Assembly: GCA_013152205.1 (NCBI GenBank)
Contig: JAADGV010000054.1
Span: 1-64,000 of the forward strand
Direction: 5' to 3'
DNA from: Planctomycetota bacterium
GTDB lineage: Bacteria > Planctomycetota > Planctomycetia > Pirellulales > Lacipirellulaceae
Length of the DNA stretch: 64,000 nt
The notes beneath the pieces are model-generated. The model saw only the letters and a program-made list of their open reading frames with translations. It was not told the origin of the DNA and ran no database searches. Below are positions 26,423-35,150 of the stretch, piece by piece. Position 1 is the stretch's first letter. The number at the start of each line of letters is the position of its first letter. A program made the position numbers and the translations under genes.

Positions 26423-27312
26423 GGTGAAACAAAGTATCCTGCAAGGCTAAAGTCCGGAGCCAGCTCGGCCTGTAGCATTTCGCAGCAACGTCGAGGCTCT
26501 TGGAGTTGATCTTCTGAAACATTGCGCCGGAGTGCAATCGTCGGTTGTTCTACACCCGCTAGCCAAGCTGGAGGACGTTCGCCTGCGTTTAATTCTATCG
26601 CAAGCACCTCGGGTTGGGGCTCGCTGATTTCAGAATGTTGCGATTCAGCAGTAAGGCATTGGGCGAGGAGGCATTGCCGGGGCCATGCGGAACTGCCAAT
26701 CTGAGAAAGCTGCTCGGCGTTTACCATCGCGACCATCGCCGAGGGATGCCAATTGAGGCCGTGTATCTGATCGTGAAGCGACTCGCCCGCTTTGCGAAGA
26801 TCGACCACTAAACCTACTCCCAAGCGGTCGGCTGCTTCATAAGCCGTTTGGCCTGCGGGGTCGACAAGCAACGCCGATTCTTGTTGATGTGCCCGTTGGA
26901 TCGTTTCGTCGCACAAATCGTGGCAACGATAGCCACGCAGAACTGTCCTACGAAAACCCAAATAAAAACTCTTTTGTTCGGCGTGCCATTGTCGCATGCC
27001 TACGGTGCCACGATAAGAAATTTCGTGCCCCGATTCTAGCTGTAACTGCAGCTCAACTTTGTAGGTAAACGGCAGCGTCGGGCTCCAGAAACAAGGGTCG
27101 ATAATGAGCGATTCGGCAATACTCTGTTCTCTCGCCGGGTGAGTTGCCAGCTGCACCGAAAATTCAGTCGGCAGAGTCCGTGCGTACTCACAAAAAGGGC
27201 CTGAGAACGTACCCGCGGCTGATACGATCTTTGCACCATCGCGCATGGTGAAATAAACGCTGGCTGCCGAAGGGGAAGTCGTACCAACATGAAACTGTAT
27301 TTGATCGTGCAT
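26419..27312 (-). CDS. Conserved hypothetical protein of the UvrA-ThiF cluster
   Basis: The 297-residue protein is of unrecognised family. The N-terminal half is beta-rich (YFTMRDGAKIVSAAGTFSGP, DPCFWSPTLPFTYKVELQL, YRGTVGMRQWH). That half resembles the sandwich domain before the barrel of glycoside hydrolase family 2, where 'pFWSPe.P.lY.l.v.l' is a hallmark. The second half (residues 120-290) reads like a degenerate TIM barrel (ALLVDPAGQTAYEAADRLGVGLVVDLR). It may therefore be a repurposed, non-catalytic glycosidase relative; this is an inference. It is tightly packed: 18 bp after uvrA and overlapping ThiF by 4 bp. Confidence 0.65.
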   Translation of the reverse strand: MHDQIQFHVGTTSPSAASVYFTMRDGAKIVSAAGTFSGPFCEYARTLPTEFSVQLATHPAREQSIAESLIIDPCFWSPTLPFTYKVELQLQLESGHEISYRGTVGMRQWHAEQKSFYLGFRRTVLRGYRCHDLCDETIQRAHQQESALLVDPAGQTAYEAADRLGVGLVVDLRKAGESLHDQIHGLNWHPSAMVAMVNAEQLSQIGSSAWPRQCLLAQCLTAESQHSEISEPQPEVLAIELNAGERPPAWLAGVEQPTIALRRNVSEDQLQEPRRCCEMLQAELAPDFSLAGYFVSP

Positions 27313-27329
27313 TTTTTCGATTCTGGCGC

Positions 27330-30209
27330 CTATTCAATTTCAGCAAGAGAAGCCGAGTTGCGGCGTAATTCCTGGGCAAGATATTTTCCGGTGGCCGAGT
27401 TGGGATGTTTTGCAATTTCCTCAGGGGTGCCTGCGGCAACTACCTGCCCACCGTTCTCGGCCGCCCCTGGCCCCAAGTCGATAATGTGGTCGGCCGCCTG
27501 CATCATCAGCGAGTTGTGTTCGACCACGACCAGCGAATGCCCCATGGCAATCAGTGAATCGAAACAATCAAGCAGTTGCAACACGTCGGAGTAGTGCAAA
27601 CCCGTGGTTGGCTCGTCGAGGACGAACAGCGTACGCCCACGGCGGGCGGCGGCCACGTACGTTGCCATTTTCAATCGTTGCGCTTCGCCGCCAGAAAGGG
27701 TATTGGCAGGTTGCCCCAGACGCAGGTAGTCGAGCCCGACATCGAGCAGGCATTTGAGTTTGGTGAGAATCTTCCGATGGCCCCGGAAGAAGGAAAATGC
27801 TTCACGAACCGACATGTCGAGCACCTCGGCAATGTTACAGCCGCGGTGTTTAACTTCTAAAACTTCGCGCCGATAGCGACGGCCCTGGCACTCAGCACAA
27901 CGCATGTAAACGTCGGCCATCATGCGCATGTCGATTTGTGTATAGCCTTCGCCCTGGCACGCGTCGCAGCGTCCTCCTTCGACGTTGAAGCTGAAGTGGC
28001 TTGCTTTGAAGCCGCGTGCTTGGGCCTCGTTGGTTTCAGCGAACAACGTGCGAATGGGGTCGAAAGCTTTGATGTAGGTCACCGGGTTCGAGCGGGGCGT
28101 CCGACCGATTGGGCTTTGATCGATAAGGATCGCATCCTCGACCTGAGCTGCCCCGTGAATTTCGTCGAATGGCTCGGGGCGTTCGGCTTCCATACGAAGT
28201 GCGTTGGCTACTGCCGGGAAGAGCGTTTTTTGTACCAAGGTGCTTTTGCCCGCGCCGCTGACTCCCGTGACGACGCAGAGAACGCTTAGGGGAAATTCAA
28301 CCGTCGCATTCCGCAAGTTGTTCCCTTGGGTGCCTACCAGACGGATCCAACCATACTTGGTTTGACGCCTGCGTTCAGGCAGCCCAAACACCCGCCGCCC
28401 GGCTAGCCAATCGCCTGTGGGACTTTCCTTCGATTCAACCATTTCGCTGGGAGTGCCTTGAAAGACAATCCGCCCGCCAAACTCCCCTGCCCCGGGGCCT
28501 AGCTCGACGACCTGATCCGCAGCTTGGATTAACGCCGGGGCGTGCTCCACAACGGCGACGGTGTTGCCCCGGTCGCGAAGTTCGTGGATCGCTTCGACCA
28601 GTCGGGGCATATCCGCCGGGTGCAGGCCAACGCAGGGTTCGTCCAGCACATACAACATGCCAACCAAGTTCGATCCAAGTGCGGAGGTGAGGGCCACTCG
28701 CTGAGCTTCGCCTCCGCTAAGCGTACGCAAGGGCCGTTCGAGAGACAGATGGCCCACACCCACACGGTCGAGATACGTAAGCCGAGCCACCACTTGTTCA
28801 AGCAGCAGATGCCCAACCCGTCGCTGCCACGGCGGAAGCTCGGTCGTTTTCAGCCAAGCCAGGGCGTCTTGGATATTTAGGGCCGAGAGATCCGCAATGC
28901 TTGAACCGGCGATCCGAACCGCCAAGGCCGAAGGGTTCAATCGCGTCCCGCCGCAATCTTCGCAAGGATAGTAGTTTCGCCAGCGGCTGAGAAAAACCCG
29001 CAAGTGCATCTTGTATTTGCGACGTTCCAACCAATTGAAAAAACCATCGAGCCCGCCGAAGTCATGCTCCGATACGCCTTCGTTCAGTAGCCGAAGATGT
29101 TCAGGCTGTAATTCATGAAATGGAATATCGACGGGCAATTGATAGTCGTCGGCCAGGGCGAGCAACTCTTCTAGCTCGTGGGCGTATGCCGGAGTGTTCC
29201 ACGGCGCGATCGCTCCTTCTCGCAGCGATTTATCGCGGTCGGGCACGACTCGATCCATATCCACGCGGATCACATTGCCAAAACCTTCGCAGGTGGGGCA
29301 AGCTCCCAACGGGTTGTTGAAGTTCAGTAACTGCGGCTCGGGCGTCGGATAGTCGATATGGCAAGCTTCGCAGCGGAAGAACTGGCTATATCGCCTACGC
29401 TGCCAACGGCGGCCATCGATCTCCAGAAGTTTGGCCCCTGGGAGCGACGCAGTCGGATCGTCGACCGTCTCACCGTTTTCGGCTGCCCAAACGATACACG
29501 AGCCACGGCCAGCTTCGAGCGCCGTTTCTAGCGAGTCGCGCAGACGCGTGAGTATTTCAGGCGATACGACCAGTCGATCGAGTACCACATCAAGCTCATC
29601 AAGGCCAGCTAACTCGTGGAGTGCCGCGGGAGAGAGGTCGAAGGTACGATCTTGCTTGACACAACGACGGTAACCCAATGCAATGAGATCGGCCAGCCAA
29701 ATGTCGTCGGCCCGTTCGACGCCACGACCAGACGGAAACCCAACCATAAGCCGGGTGCCTTCGGGCAATCGCGAGAGAACATCGGCAGCCGACTCTGCAG
29801 ATTCCTGACTGACCCGATTGCCACAGCTATGGCAAACCACCTGTCCGATGCGAGCAAACAGTAACTGAAGATGTTCGTTGATTTGGGTGGCGCTGCCAAC
29901 CGTAGCCCGGTTCGATCGACTCACATCTTGGCGAGTGACCGCAATCGAAGGCGGAATGCCCTCGATGCTCTCAGCTTCCGGCTTGTCGAGCTGTTGAAGG
30001 AACTGGCGAGTGTAGGTCGAGAAACTCTCGATATATCGCCGCTGACCTTCTGCATAGAGCGTGTCGAGCGCAAGGCTCGTCTTCCCGCTCCCGCTGACGC
30101 CACAAAAGGCAATCAACTGGCGGTGCGGCAGGTCGAGGTCGACGTGGCGGAGGTTATTTACCGCCACTTTGCGAAGGCGAATCGTCGAGGTAGTCAAGTC
30201 GCAAGGCAT
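27330..30209 (-). CDS. uvrA: UvrA-family excinuclease ATPase
   Basis: The 959-residue protein has two ABC modules. Module 1 has Walker A GVSGSGKTSLALDTLYAEGQ (residues 37-56) and an ABC signature LRTLSGGEAQRVAL; module 2 has GVSGAGKSTLVQKT and NTLSGGEAQRLKM. Zinc pairs are present: CHSC, CEACH/CPTC, CEDC and CDAC/CAEC. UvrA scans DNA for bulky lesions and loads UvrB. The linker FFNWLERRKYKMHLRVFLSRW and the SIAVTRQDVSRSNRATVG loop differ from E. coli-type UvrA, so it may be a UvrA paralogue with another partner rather than the sole repair UvrA. It heads a minus-strand run of uvrA, an unknown gene, thiF and possibly a kinase gene. Confidence 0.9.
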   Translation of the reverse strand: MPCDLTTSTIRLRKVAVNNLRHVDLDLPHRQLIAFCGVSGSGKTSLALDTLYAEGQRRYIESFSTYTRQFLQQLDKPEAESIEGIPPSIAVTRQDVSRSNRATVGSATQINEHLQLLFARIGQVVCHSCGNRVSQESAESAADVLSRLPEGTRLMVGFPSGRGVERADDIWLADLIALGYRRCVKQDRTFDLSPAALHELAGLDELDVVLDRLVVSPEILTRLRDSLETALEAGRGSCIVWAAENGETVDDPTASLPGAKLLEIDGRRWQRRRYSQFFRCEACHIDYPTPEPQLLNFNNPLGACPTCEGFGNVIRVDMDRVVPDRDKSLREGAIAPWNTPAYAHELEELLALADDYQLPVDIPFHELQPEHLRLLNEGVSEHDFGGLDGFFNWLERRKYKMHLRVFLSRWRNYYPCEDCGGTRLNPSALAVRIAGSSIADLSALNIQDALAWLKTTELPPWQRRVGHLLLEQVVARLTYLDRVGVGHLSLERPLRTLSGGEAQRVALTSALGSNLVGMLYVLDEPCVGLHPADMPRLVEAIHELRDRGNTVAVVEHAPALIQAADQVVELGPGAGEFGGRIVFQGTPSEMVESKESPTGDWLAGRRVFGLPERRRQTKYGWIRLVGTQGNNLRNATVEFPLSVLCVVTGVSGAGKSTLVQKTLFPAVANALRMEAERPEPFDEIHGAAQVEDAILIDQSPIGRTPRSNPVTYIKAFDPIRTLFAETNEAQARGFKASHFSFNVEGGRCDACQGEGYTQIDMRMMADVYMRCAECQGRRYRREVLEVKHRGCNIAEVLDMSVREAFSFFRGHRKILTKLKCLLDVGLDYLRLGQPANTLSGGEAQRLKMATYVAAARRGRTLFVLDEPTTGLHYSDVLQLLDCFDSLIAMGHSLVVVEHNSLMMQAADHIIDLGPGAAENGGQVVAAGTPEEIAKHPNSATGKYLAQELRRNSASLAEIE

Positions 30210-30293
30210 CCAGCAGGGTCCGTCGGGCTGTAACCAAACTCCCCATCCTACCGGAAACAGGTCGGTCTGTGCCAGAGGCTGAGCAGAGGGCAG

Positions 30294-30402
30294 CAGGATT
30301 GCAAAGTCACTGATTTTTGTAGTAGCTGCGGGCGGAAGCCGCAGTTTTTTCAGATTCGACCGCAGCTTCCGCCTGCGGCTATAACGGAACCAATCCTCCT
30401 AA
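30294..30402. mobile_element. MITE-like element, copy 3 (interior type B, opposite orientation to copy 2)
   Basis: The left end reads CAGGATTGCAAAGTC, the family end minus a few bases. The interior is the reverse complement of copy 2 (gattcgaccgcagcttccgc versus gcggaagccgcggtcgaatc), with about 10 extra bases. The right end is degenerate (CCAATCCTCCT). CAGAGG lies on both sides (30284 and 30403), possibly a decayed target duplication. No gene is inside. The rest of the gene-free gap, 30403-30682, shows nothing recognisable. Confidence 0.65.
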
Positions 30403-30682
30403 CAGAGGCCCAGCCGATTGCCACGTCACCCTGGGGTGGCCTTCCCCCGACGCCAAAAATCACCGCAATTTCTGCTAGCAATCTTCTGCGAACCCGAATC
30501 ACGACGCAAAAGCGTTCCTGCCCCCCGCCGAAAATCCGGGCTAGCAGCGTATGCCTTGTGGGGATATCAGAATTCCCCTACGATTCGCGCGATTTTTCAG
30601 CGAAGTGACCACGTTTAAAATGTGTCCGTGCAATGCGCACTAGGCCTCATCAGATTCCCCTCACAAATTGTCGGCAAAGACA

Positions 30683-31210
30683 ATGTTGCTAGATTTTGAA
30701 GTTCGTAGCTGTAGTCGTCGTTGTGTTACGACAGAACAAGCCCTACAGCCAGGCGACGTTTATTTTTCTGTTCTCGAAGAGCAGGAGACCGGGTTGCAAC
30801 GTCTTGATTACTGTGTCGAGGCGTGGCAGGGGCCTCCAGAGATATGCGTTGGATGGTGGCGTTCTCGGGTGCCTGGCAAAGATGGCGGGAAGCCAAAGCT
30901 GGCCCCGACCGAGGTGATGCTGAATTTGTTTGCTGCGTTGGCCAAGCGGCCAGAAGATCAGGAGTTTCGCTATCTACTTAGTCTGCTGTTGTTGCGCCGA
31001 CGCATCTTACGACGCGAAGAAGTCAAGCAAAACGAGGAGGGAATCGAAGTACACATACTGTTTTGCCCCCGACGCGACGAACAATTCGAAGTCGTTGCCG
31101 CAGAGCCTGACGCCGAGCAAGCAACGCTAGTGCAACAACGCATGATCGATCTGTTATACGGAGATGGCGAGGCACCTACGTCGACCAATGCAAAGGTGGC
31201 TAGTAATTAA
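30683..31210 (+). CDS. Conserved hypothetical protein (planctomycete-type)
   Basis: The protein has 175 residues from the ATG at 30683 (MLLDFEVRSCSRRCVTTEQ). It is a soluble acidic/basic mixed protein. It contains a segment typical of a conserved short family: LQPGDVYFSVLEEQ, then CVEAWQGPPEICVGWWRSRVP and LLSLLLLRRRILRREEV near residues 95-115. Cys9 and Cys13 may form part of a metal or regulatory site. No function can be given. It sits about 175 bp before a lipoprotein-like gene on the same strand with a repeat element between, so an operon is unlikely. Confidence 0.75.
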   Translation: MLLDFEVRSCSRRCVTTEQALQPGDVYFSVLEEQETGLQRLDYCVEAWQGPPEICVGWWRSRVPGKDGGKPKLAPTEVMLNLFAALAKRPEDQEFRYLLSLLLLRRRILRREEVKQNEEGIEVHILFCPRRDEQFEVVAAEPDAEQATLVQQRMIDLLYGDGEAPTSTNAKVASN

Positions 31211-31226
31211 CTCGAAGTGAAAAAAA

Positions 31227-31347
31227 TTAACCACAGGGCCACGGAGAACACTGAGAAAACAATCACAAATTCCAATTTTGTAGTAGGGTACGATTCGGAG
31301 TTCTTTCGACTCAAATAATACTCAGTGTCCCCCGTGACTCCGTGGTG
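31227..31347. repeat. Dispersed hairpin of the 'ccacgg-agaacac-tgag' type
   Basis: The left arm (31227-31255, starting ttaaccacagggccacgg) and right arm (31321-31347, ending gactccgtggtg) are inverted copies around an AT-rich loop. It is related to the interior of the MITE copies at 9.2 and 33.2 kb, but lacks their terminal repeats. Confidence 0.65.
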
Positions 31348-31385
31348 AAATTCATTCCTTGTTTTCAGTTTGAATAATTAACTCA

Positions 31386-32480
31386 ATGCAATCGCAACAC
31401 ACAACCAACTCGAAATTCGTTTGGCCAACCAAGGGCTTGTTGTTGCTGTTGGTTGTCTTTTGCGGGACTGGGGCGACGTGCTCTCGGTCATTCCGCAATC
31501 CATTCGCCTCGCTAGGACCGCCTGCGCCCGAGGTACTTCCGCTCGGGGCCTCCTTAGAGCAAATCATTGCTGCGGTGAATCAAAATTCGGGGCGGGTGCA
31601 GAGCTACCAGACCAACAACGCATCGATCACGGTGCCAGGAATGCCAGCCATCCCGCTGCTTCGCGGCAATATCGCCGTTCAGAAGCCGGGACGATTGCGG
31701 CTGCAAGCATCCACCGCCCTTACGGGAGCCGAGGTCGATTTGGGCAGCAACGAAGAACTGTTCTGGTTTTGGGTAAAGCGAAACGAGCCGCCCGCGTTGT
31801 ACTTTGCCAGACACAACCAGTTTGCCGGCAGTTCGGCCCAGCAAATGTTGCCCATCGATCCGCAATGGCTAATCAATGCGGTTGGGCTCTCTCGGTTTTC
31901 GCCCACAGATCGGCACGAACCGCCGGTGCAACGTGGCGATGGGACGGTCGAAATACGTTCGCAAATTCAAACTCGAGCTGGCACGATGACCAAAAATACG
32001 GTGGTCGATGCCCGACGGGCCTGGATTCTCGAACAGCACATCTACAACAACCAGGGGACATTGGTCGCCAGCTCGCGAGCACTTTCGCATCGCTACTATC
32101 CAACGATGGGGGTCTCGCTGCCGCAACAGATCGAGCTGAATCTACCCGCTGCGCAGTTGGCGTTAACCATCGATGTTGGCGCGGTCATATTGAACCAAGC
32201 AGGCAGCAGCCCAGAGCTTTGGAGATTGCCCGCAATCAGCGGCTATCCTCAGGTAGATCTAGGAACCGCCTTGCCAGGGACCGTTTTCGGGACGGGTACA
32301 GTCGCACCGATACCTACGAACGTGGTCCCGCAAGTACCCCCTGGACAAACGGTTACACCGCCACCCGTGACACTGCCACTCAGCCAGTTCAACCCAACGC
32401 ACACCTCTGCATTCCAGCAACCGATGGCACACCAGTTACCCCCGGGCGGAATCCCTGCCAACGCCGGCCAGGTGCGCTAG
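31386..32480 (+). CDS. Exported LolA-like hypothetical protein / possible lipoprotein
   Basis: The 364-residue protein begins with a basic leader and hydrophobic core (KGLLLLLVVFCGTGATCS), a signal peptide that could end at a lipidated Cys although the box is not canonical. The mature part has LEQIIAAVNQNSGRVQSYQTNNASI, then GNIAVQKPGRLRLQAS, a beta-strand series reminiscent of LolA/LppX-like half-barrels that bind lipid. The C-terminal about 90 residues are Pro/Thr-rich and low in complexity. A role in outer-membrane lipoprotein or lipid handling is inferred from fold resemblance only. It is monocistronic. Confidence 0.7.
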   Translation: MQSQHTTNSKFVWPTKGLLLLLVVFCGTGATCSRSFRNPFASLGPPAPEVLPLGASLEQIIAAVNQNSGRVQSYQTNNASITVPGMPAIPLLRGNIAVQKPGRLRLQASTALTGAEVDLGSNEELFWFWVKRNEPPALYFARHNQFAGSSAQQMLPIDPQWLINAVGLSRFSPTDRHEPPVQRGDGTVEIRSQIQTRAGTMTKNTVVDARRAWILEQHIYNNQGTLVASSRALSHRYYPTMGVSLPQQIELNLPAAQLALTIDVGAVILNQAGSSPELWRLPAISGYPQVDLGTALPGTVFGTGTVAPIPTNVVPQVPPGQTVTPPPVTLPLSQFNPTHTSAFQQPMAHQLPPGGIPANAGQVR

Positions 32481-32521
32481 AGCTTTGTCAAAGCTTAATT
32501 TTGGGATTAGCCCCAATGCGG

Positions 32522-32581
32522 ATTCGTTAGCGGTGTCGGCCACGACATCCTCCCGCAGAACACTCTTGCGAACAGAAAAAG
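32522..32581. repeat. 60-bp dispersed repeat, copy 1
   Basis: It begins attcgttagcggtgtcggcc and ends gaacagaaaaag, and is repeated with only two or so differences at 36519-36578. It lies just after the stop codon of the 31386 gene. It has no coding role that I can support. Confidence 0.8.
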
Positions 32582-32591
32582 GCACGAAGCT

Positions 32592-32897
32592 CTAGTTCTT
32601 GCTGAAATTTAGGTGATGCGCAGTCGCACGTCCAAGCGGATTTTTGACATAGCGCTGACGGCATTCGCTACAAAGATCGTAGCGAGCGTGGTGATACACC
32701 TCATCGCAAACTTGATCGTCCTCGGCACCATCCAAGCTCTCTAAGATCTCTTGGATTTCTAACAGATGATCTCGATCCGAGTTCAAGTCTTCTTCGACCG
32801 GATCAAGCGAGGCGTAAACTTCGAGGCGGACGATATAACGTACGCTGTTCTCGGCATCAATCGAACGTTTGCAACAATCGCAAGTGTAGTGAACCAT
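32592..32897 (-). CDS. Small Cys-rich zinc-binding-type hypothetical protein
   Basis: The protein has 101 residues from the ATG at 32897, chosen because AAGGAA lies 8 bp upstream. It begins MVHYTCDCCKRSIDAE, carries an acidic middle (LDPVEEDLNSDRDHLLEIQEI) and ends with LCSECRQRYVKNPLG. The two CxxC pairs at residues 6-9 and about 80-83 suggest a zinc ribbon. It resembles short conserved planctomycete proteins of unknown role. It is isolated, with a MITE copy upstream. Confidence 0.75.
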   Translation of the reverse strand: MVHYTCDCCKRSIDAENSVRYIVRLEVYASLDPVEEDLNSDRDHLLEIQEILESLDGAEDDQVCDEVYHHARYDLCSECRQRYVKNPLGRATAHHLNFSKN

Positions 32898-33189
32898 TGC
32901 GCGGTTCCTTTTGGGATGAAAATTCCATTTTGCATTTGAGACGCCAAATCGTATTCGACGTTGGTCGCCATTTTCATCGTAGCGAGAAACAACCGTGGCA
33001 AGCAAGATAATCTTTCAAGGTTTCTCAGTTGTAGCTTTTTGAAACACTCCTCTTCCCGGGAGAGGAACAAAGCTCGCAGGGCAAATTGCGTGCCGTGCCG
33101 TGGCGAAGAGTTGTTAAAGACAAGCTTCCTTTTCGGAAATCAGCCCGATATCAGTTCATTTGAGGCTGCGAACCTGCTCAATGTGGAGT

Positions 33190-33367
33190 CAGGGGAACGG
33201 CAAAGTCACAAATTCACAAAAATAAACCGCAACAATTTGAACCACAGAGGACACGGAGGGCACGGAGAAAATCTATTTTTTAAGGCACTCTGTGCTACTC
33301 CGTGTCCTCGGTGGTTATTCTTTTTTCCTAAACTTTGGTCGATCGTACCGACTTTGCAGTTGTCCTG
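33190..33367. mobile_element. MITE-like element, copy 4 (hairpin interior type A)
   Basis: The left terminal repeat is CAGGGGAACGGCAAAGTC (33190-33207) and the right one GACTTTGCAGTTGTCCTG (33350-33367). The flanking direct repeats AATGTGGAGT (33180-33189) and GATGTGGAGT (33368-33377) match at 9 of 10 positions. The interior is nearly the same as copy 1 (ttgaaccacagaggacacgg ... ctactccgtgtcctc ... ttcctaaactttggtcga). No gene is inside. The remaining bases up to 33672 hold no recognised feature. Confidence 0.85.
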
Positions 33368-33672
33368 GATGTGGAGTTTGTCCGGTGGTTTTGTGGACTG
33401 ATGCTCGTTAAAATAGAACTGCGGGGACGTGTTGGGCGAAACCCTAAGGTTCGCCTGAAAATGCGTCACGTTGCATCCCGCCTAGTGGTCCGTCAGACTT
33501 GCATTGAGGGATTCGGCGGGGTGCCACTGTCTGGCTTCTAGGGTAAGTTGGGCCTAACGCTGAATTCGTAGCCATTACGCAGAAAAGAGAGTCGAGACCA
33601 AATAGCAGGCAAGTAAATCGTTTGTAGATCGGACCACACGTATTCGTAGATTGGCCGGAAGGAAAACGAGGA

Positions 33673-34311
33673 ATGTCGAACGCTCAGGCAAGTGGACTCA
33701 ATGCGAGTGTCTTGGTACTCAACCGCCAGTACATGGCAGTACACGTGGTAGGCGTACGGCGAGCCTTTGGGCTGTTACTCAACCAATTGGCCGAAGTCAT
33801 CCACGTCGAAGATGGCCAGTACGGAAATTACGACTTTCATTCTTGGCGAGAAATCAGCGAACTCAAAGCGGAGTTCAAAGAAAAAGAGCCCGATCAGGAT
33901 TGGGTGCAAAGTGTGAATTTCGAGGTCTGTGTGCCCCGTGTCGTTCGACTGCTGTATTACGACCGGCAGCCGAAGCAACGAGTTCGACTAAACCGGCGCA
34001 ATATCTTTGCCCGCGACGCCAACCGTTGCCAATACTGCGGAAAGCGATTTACGACAAGCGAATTGAGTCTCGACCACGTCGTGCCCAGTTGCCTAGGAGG
34101 CGAGACTACGTGGGAGAACCTGGTTTGCGCATGCGTGAAGTGCAATGTGCGCAAAGGCGGCAGGACACCTAAACAGGCAGGGATGAAGCTGTTTTGCAAA
34201 CCAGTCCGACCAAAACGCAGCCCGCTGCTAACGGTCAAGTTGGGCAATCCAAAGTATGCCAGTTGGAAGACATTCCTGGACGCTGCGTACTGGTCTGTCG
34301 ATTTGAAGTGA
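33673..34311 (+). CDS. HNH endonuclease-domain protein
   Basis: The 212-residue protein starts at an ATG preceded by GAGGA. The N-terminal half (residues 10-100) is conserved in chromosomal HNH proteins of planctomycetes and relatives (SVLVLNRQYMAVHVVGVRRAF, VPRVVRLLYYDRQPK). The HNH module spans about 120-175: CQYCGKRF, then LSLDHVVPSCLGG, then WENLVCACVKCNVRKGG, giving two CxxC zinc pairs and the catalytic DH. This family acts on DNA, but these chromosomal single-copy versions have no proven target. No methylase or phage gene is nearby, so it is not a restriction system here. Confidence 0.88.
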   Translation: MSNAQASGLNASVLVLNRQYMAVHVVGVRRAFGLLLNQLAEVIHVEDGQYGNYDFHSWREISELKAEFKEKEPDQDWVQSVNFEVCVPRVVRLLYYDRQPKQRVRLNRRNIFARDANRCQYCGKRFTTSELSLDHVVPSCLGGETTWENLVCACVKCNVRKGGRTPKQAGMKLFCKPVRPKRSPLLTVKLGNPKYASWKTFLDAAYWSVDLK

Positions 34312-34387
34312 AAGACCATCCCACAGGCTTGTCGAAGCACAAGGCCTCAGCAAGTTTTGCAAAATAATCGTTCGTCCTACCAACCGC

Positions 34388-34666
34388 TCAAGAATCGACG
34401 AGCGGTTCTTTTTTCTCGGTAAGGACCGGGCACTGGGTGGCCATCTCAGCATTTAGCTCGGTGAAGGCAGTCCACTCTTCGGGCACATTGTCTTCGTGGA
34501 AAATCGCTTCCACGGGACACTCCGGCACGCAAGCTTCGCAGTCGATGCACTCATCCGGGTGAATGTAAAGAATTTGCTCGCCTTCGTAAAAACACTCGAC
34601 GGGGCAAACTACGACACAATCGGTGTATTTGCAGGCAAAACACGGTTCGCAAACAACATGGGTCAT
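34388..34666 (-). CDS. fdxA: 7Fe ferredoxin (3Fe-4S/4Fe-4S)
   Basis: The 92-residue protein has the length and pattern of FdxA-type seven-iron ferredoxins. Cys9, Cys17 and Cys50 fit the 3Fe-4S cluster; Cys21, Cys40, Cys43 and Cys46 fit the 4Fe-4S cluster. Flanking text such as [18 protein letters not shown] and [20 protein letters not shown] is nearly invariant in the family. It carries electrons at low potential in the cytoplasm. It stands alone with a 480-bp upstream gap (34667-35150) in which I see no further feature. Confidence 0.96.
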   Translation of the reverse strand: MTHVVCEPCFACKYTDCVVVCPVECFYEGEQILYIHPDECIDCEACVPECPVEAIFHEDNVPEEWTAFTELNAEMATQCPVLTEKKEPLVDS

Positions 34667-35150
34667 TTCAAAAAATCTCCTTCTACCGCGGCAAACTTGG
34701 CAAGTAACGCCTCTGGGGCGGCCACAAGCGGCCTACTCTCATCCTGTATTTGGGAATGATACCTGTATCGGCAGCCCGAAGGCAAGTATTTACTCGGGAA
34801 GGGCTTTTGGCCCCTCAAACCGCTACTGGATGGCCAATATATAAGCATCGTCGCCCGTTTTTGTCAAGCAGTATGGGTTAACGAAACTTGGGGGGCTTGC
34901 TGAAACTGCGAAATAAGGGCCCTCACGCTCGTCTTGCTCCGTTGACAGCCGCTATTTAGAATAGGGGTATGCCAGATGTTGGTTTCTTCTATCAGTTTGC
35001 GGGCTGGGGCCTGCCCTGCGGTGCTGGTAGTAGATGCTGAGGTCGGACGAGGTATCGTCTGGCCTGGGCACGACACTTTTCCCATAACCCTTGATAAGGC
35101 CCCTCGGTGGCCTGCTCGTTTGCGTAGTCACCTCTTAAGGCAGTAAATTC

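Noticed and set aside
31421-32530. A 369-codon open frame overlapping the lipoprotein-like gene in another frame
   Set aside because: Its composition is that of an out-of-frame shadow; the 31386 frame has a signal peptide and conserved character.
33545-33565. GTTGGGCCTAAC, resembling back-to-back attC cores
   Set aside because: It is only a short palindrome with no L-boxes or stem on either side.
33673-34311. A restriction-modification system around the HNH protein
   Set aside because: No methyltransferase or partner gene is nearby, and the N-terminal half looks like a conserved chromosomal family.
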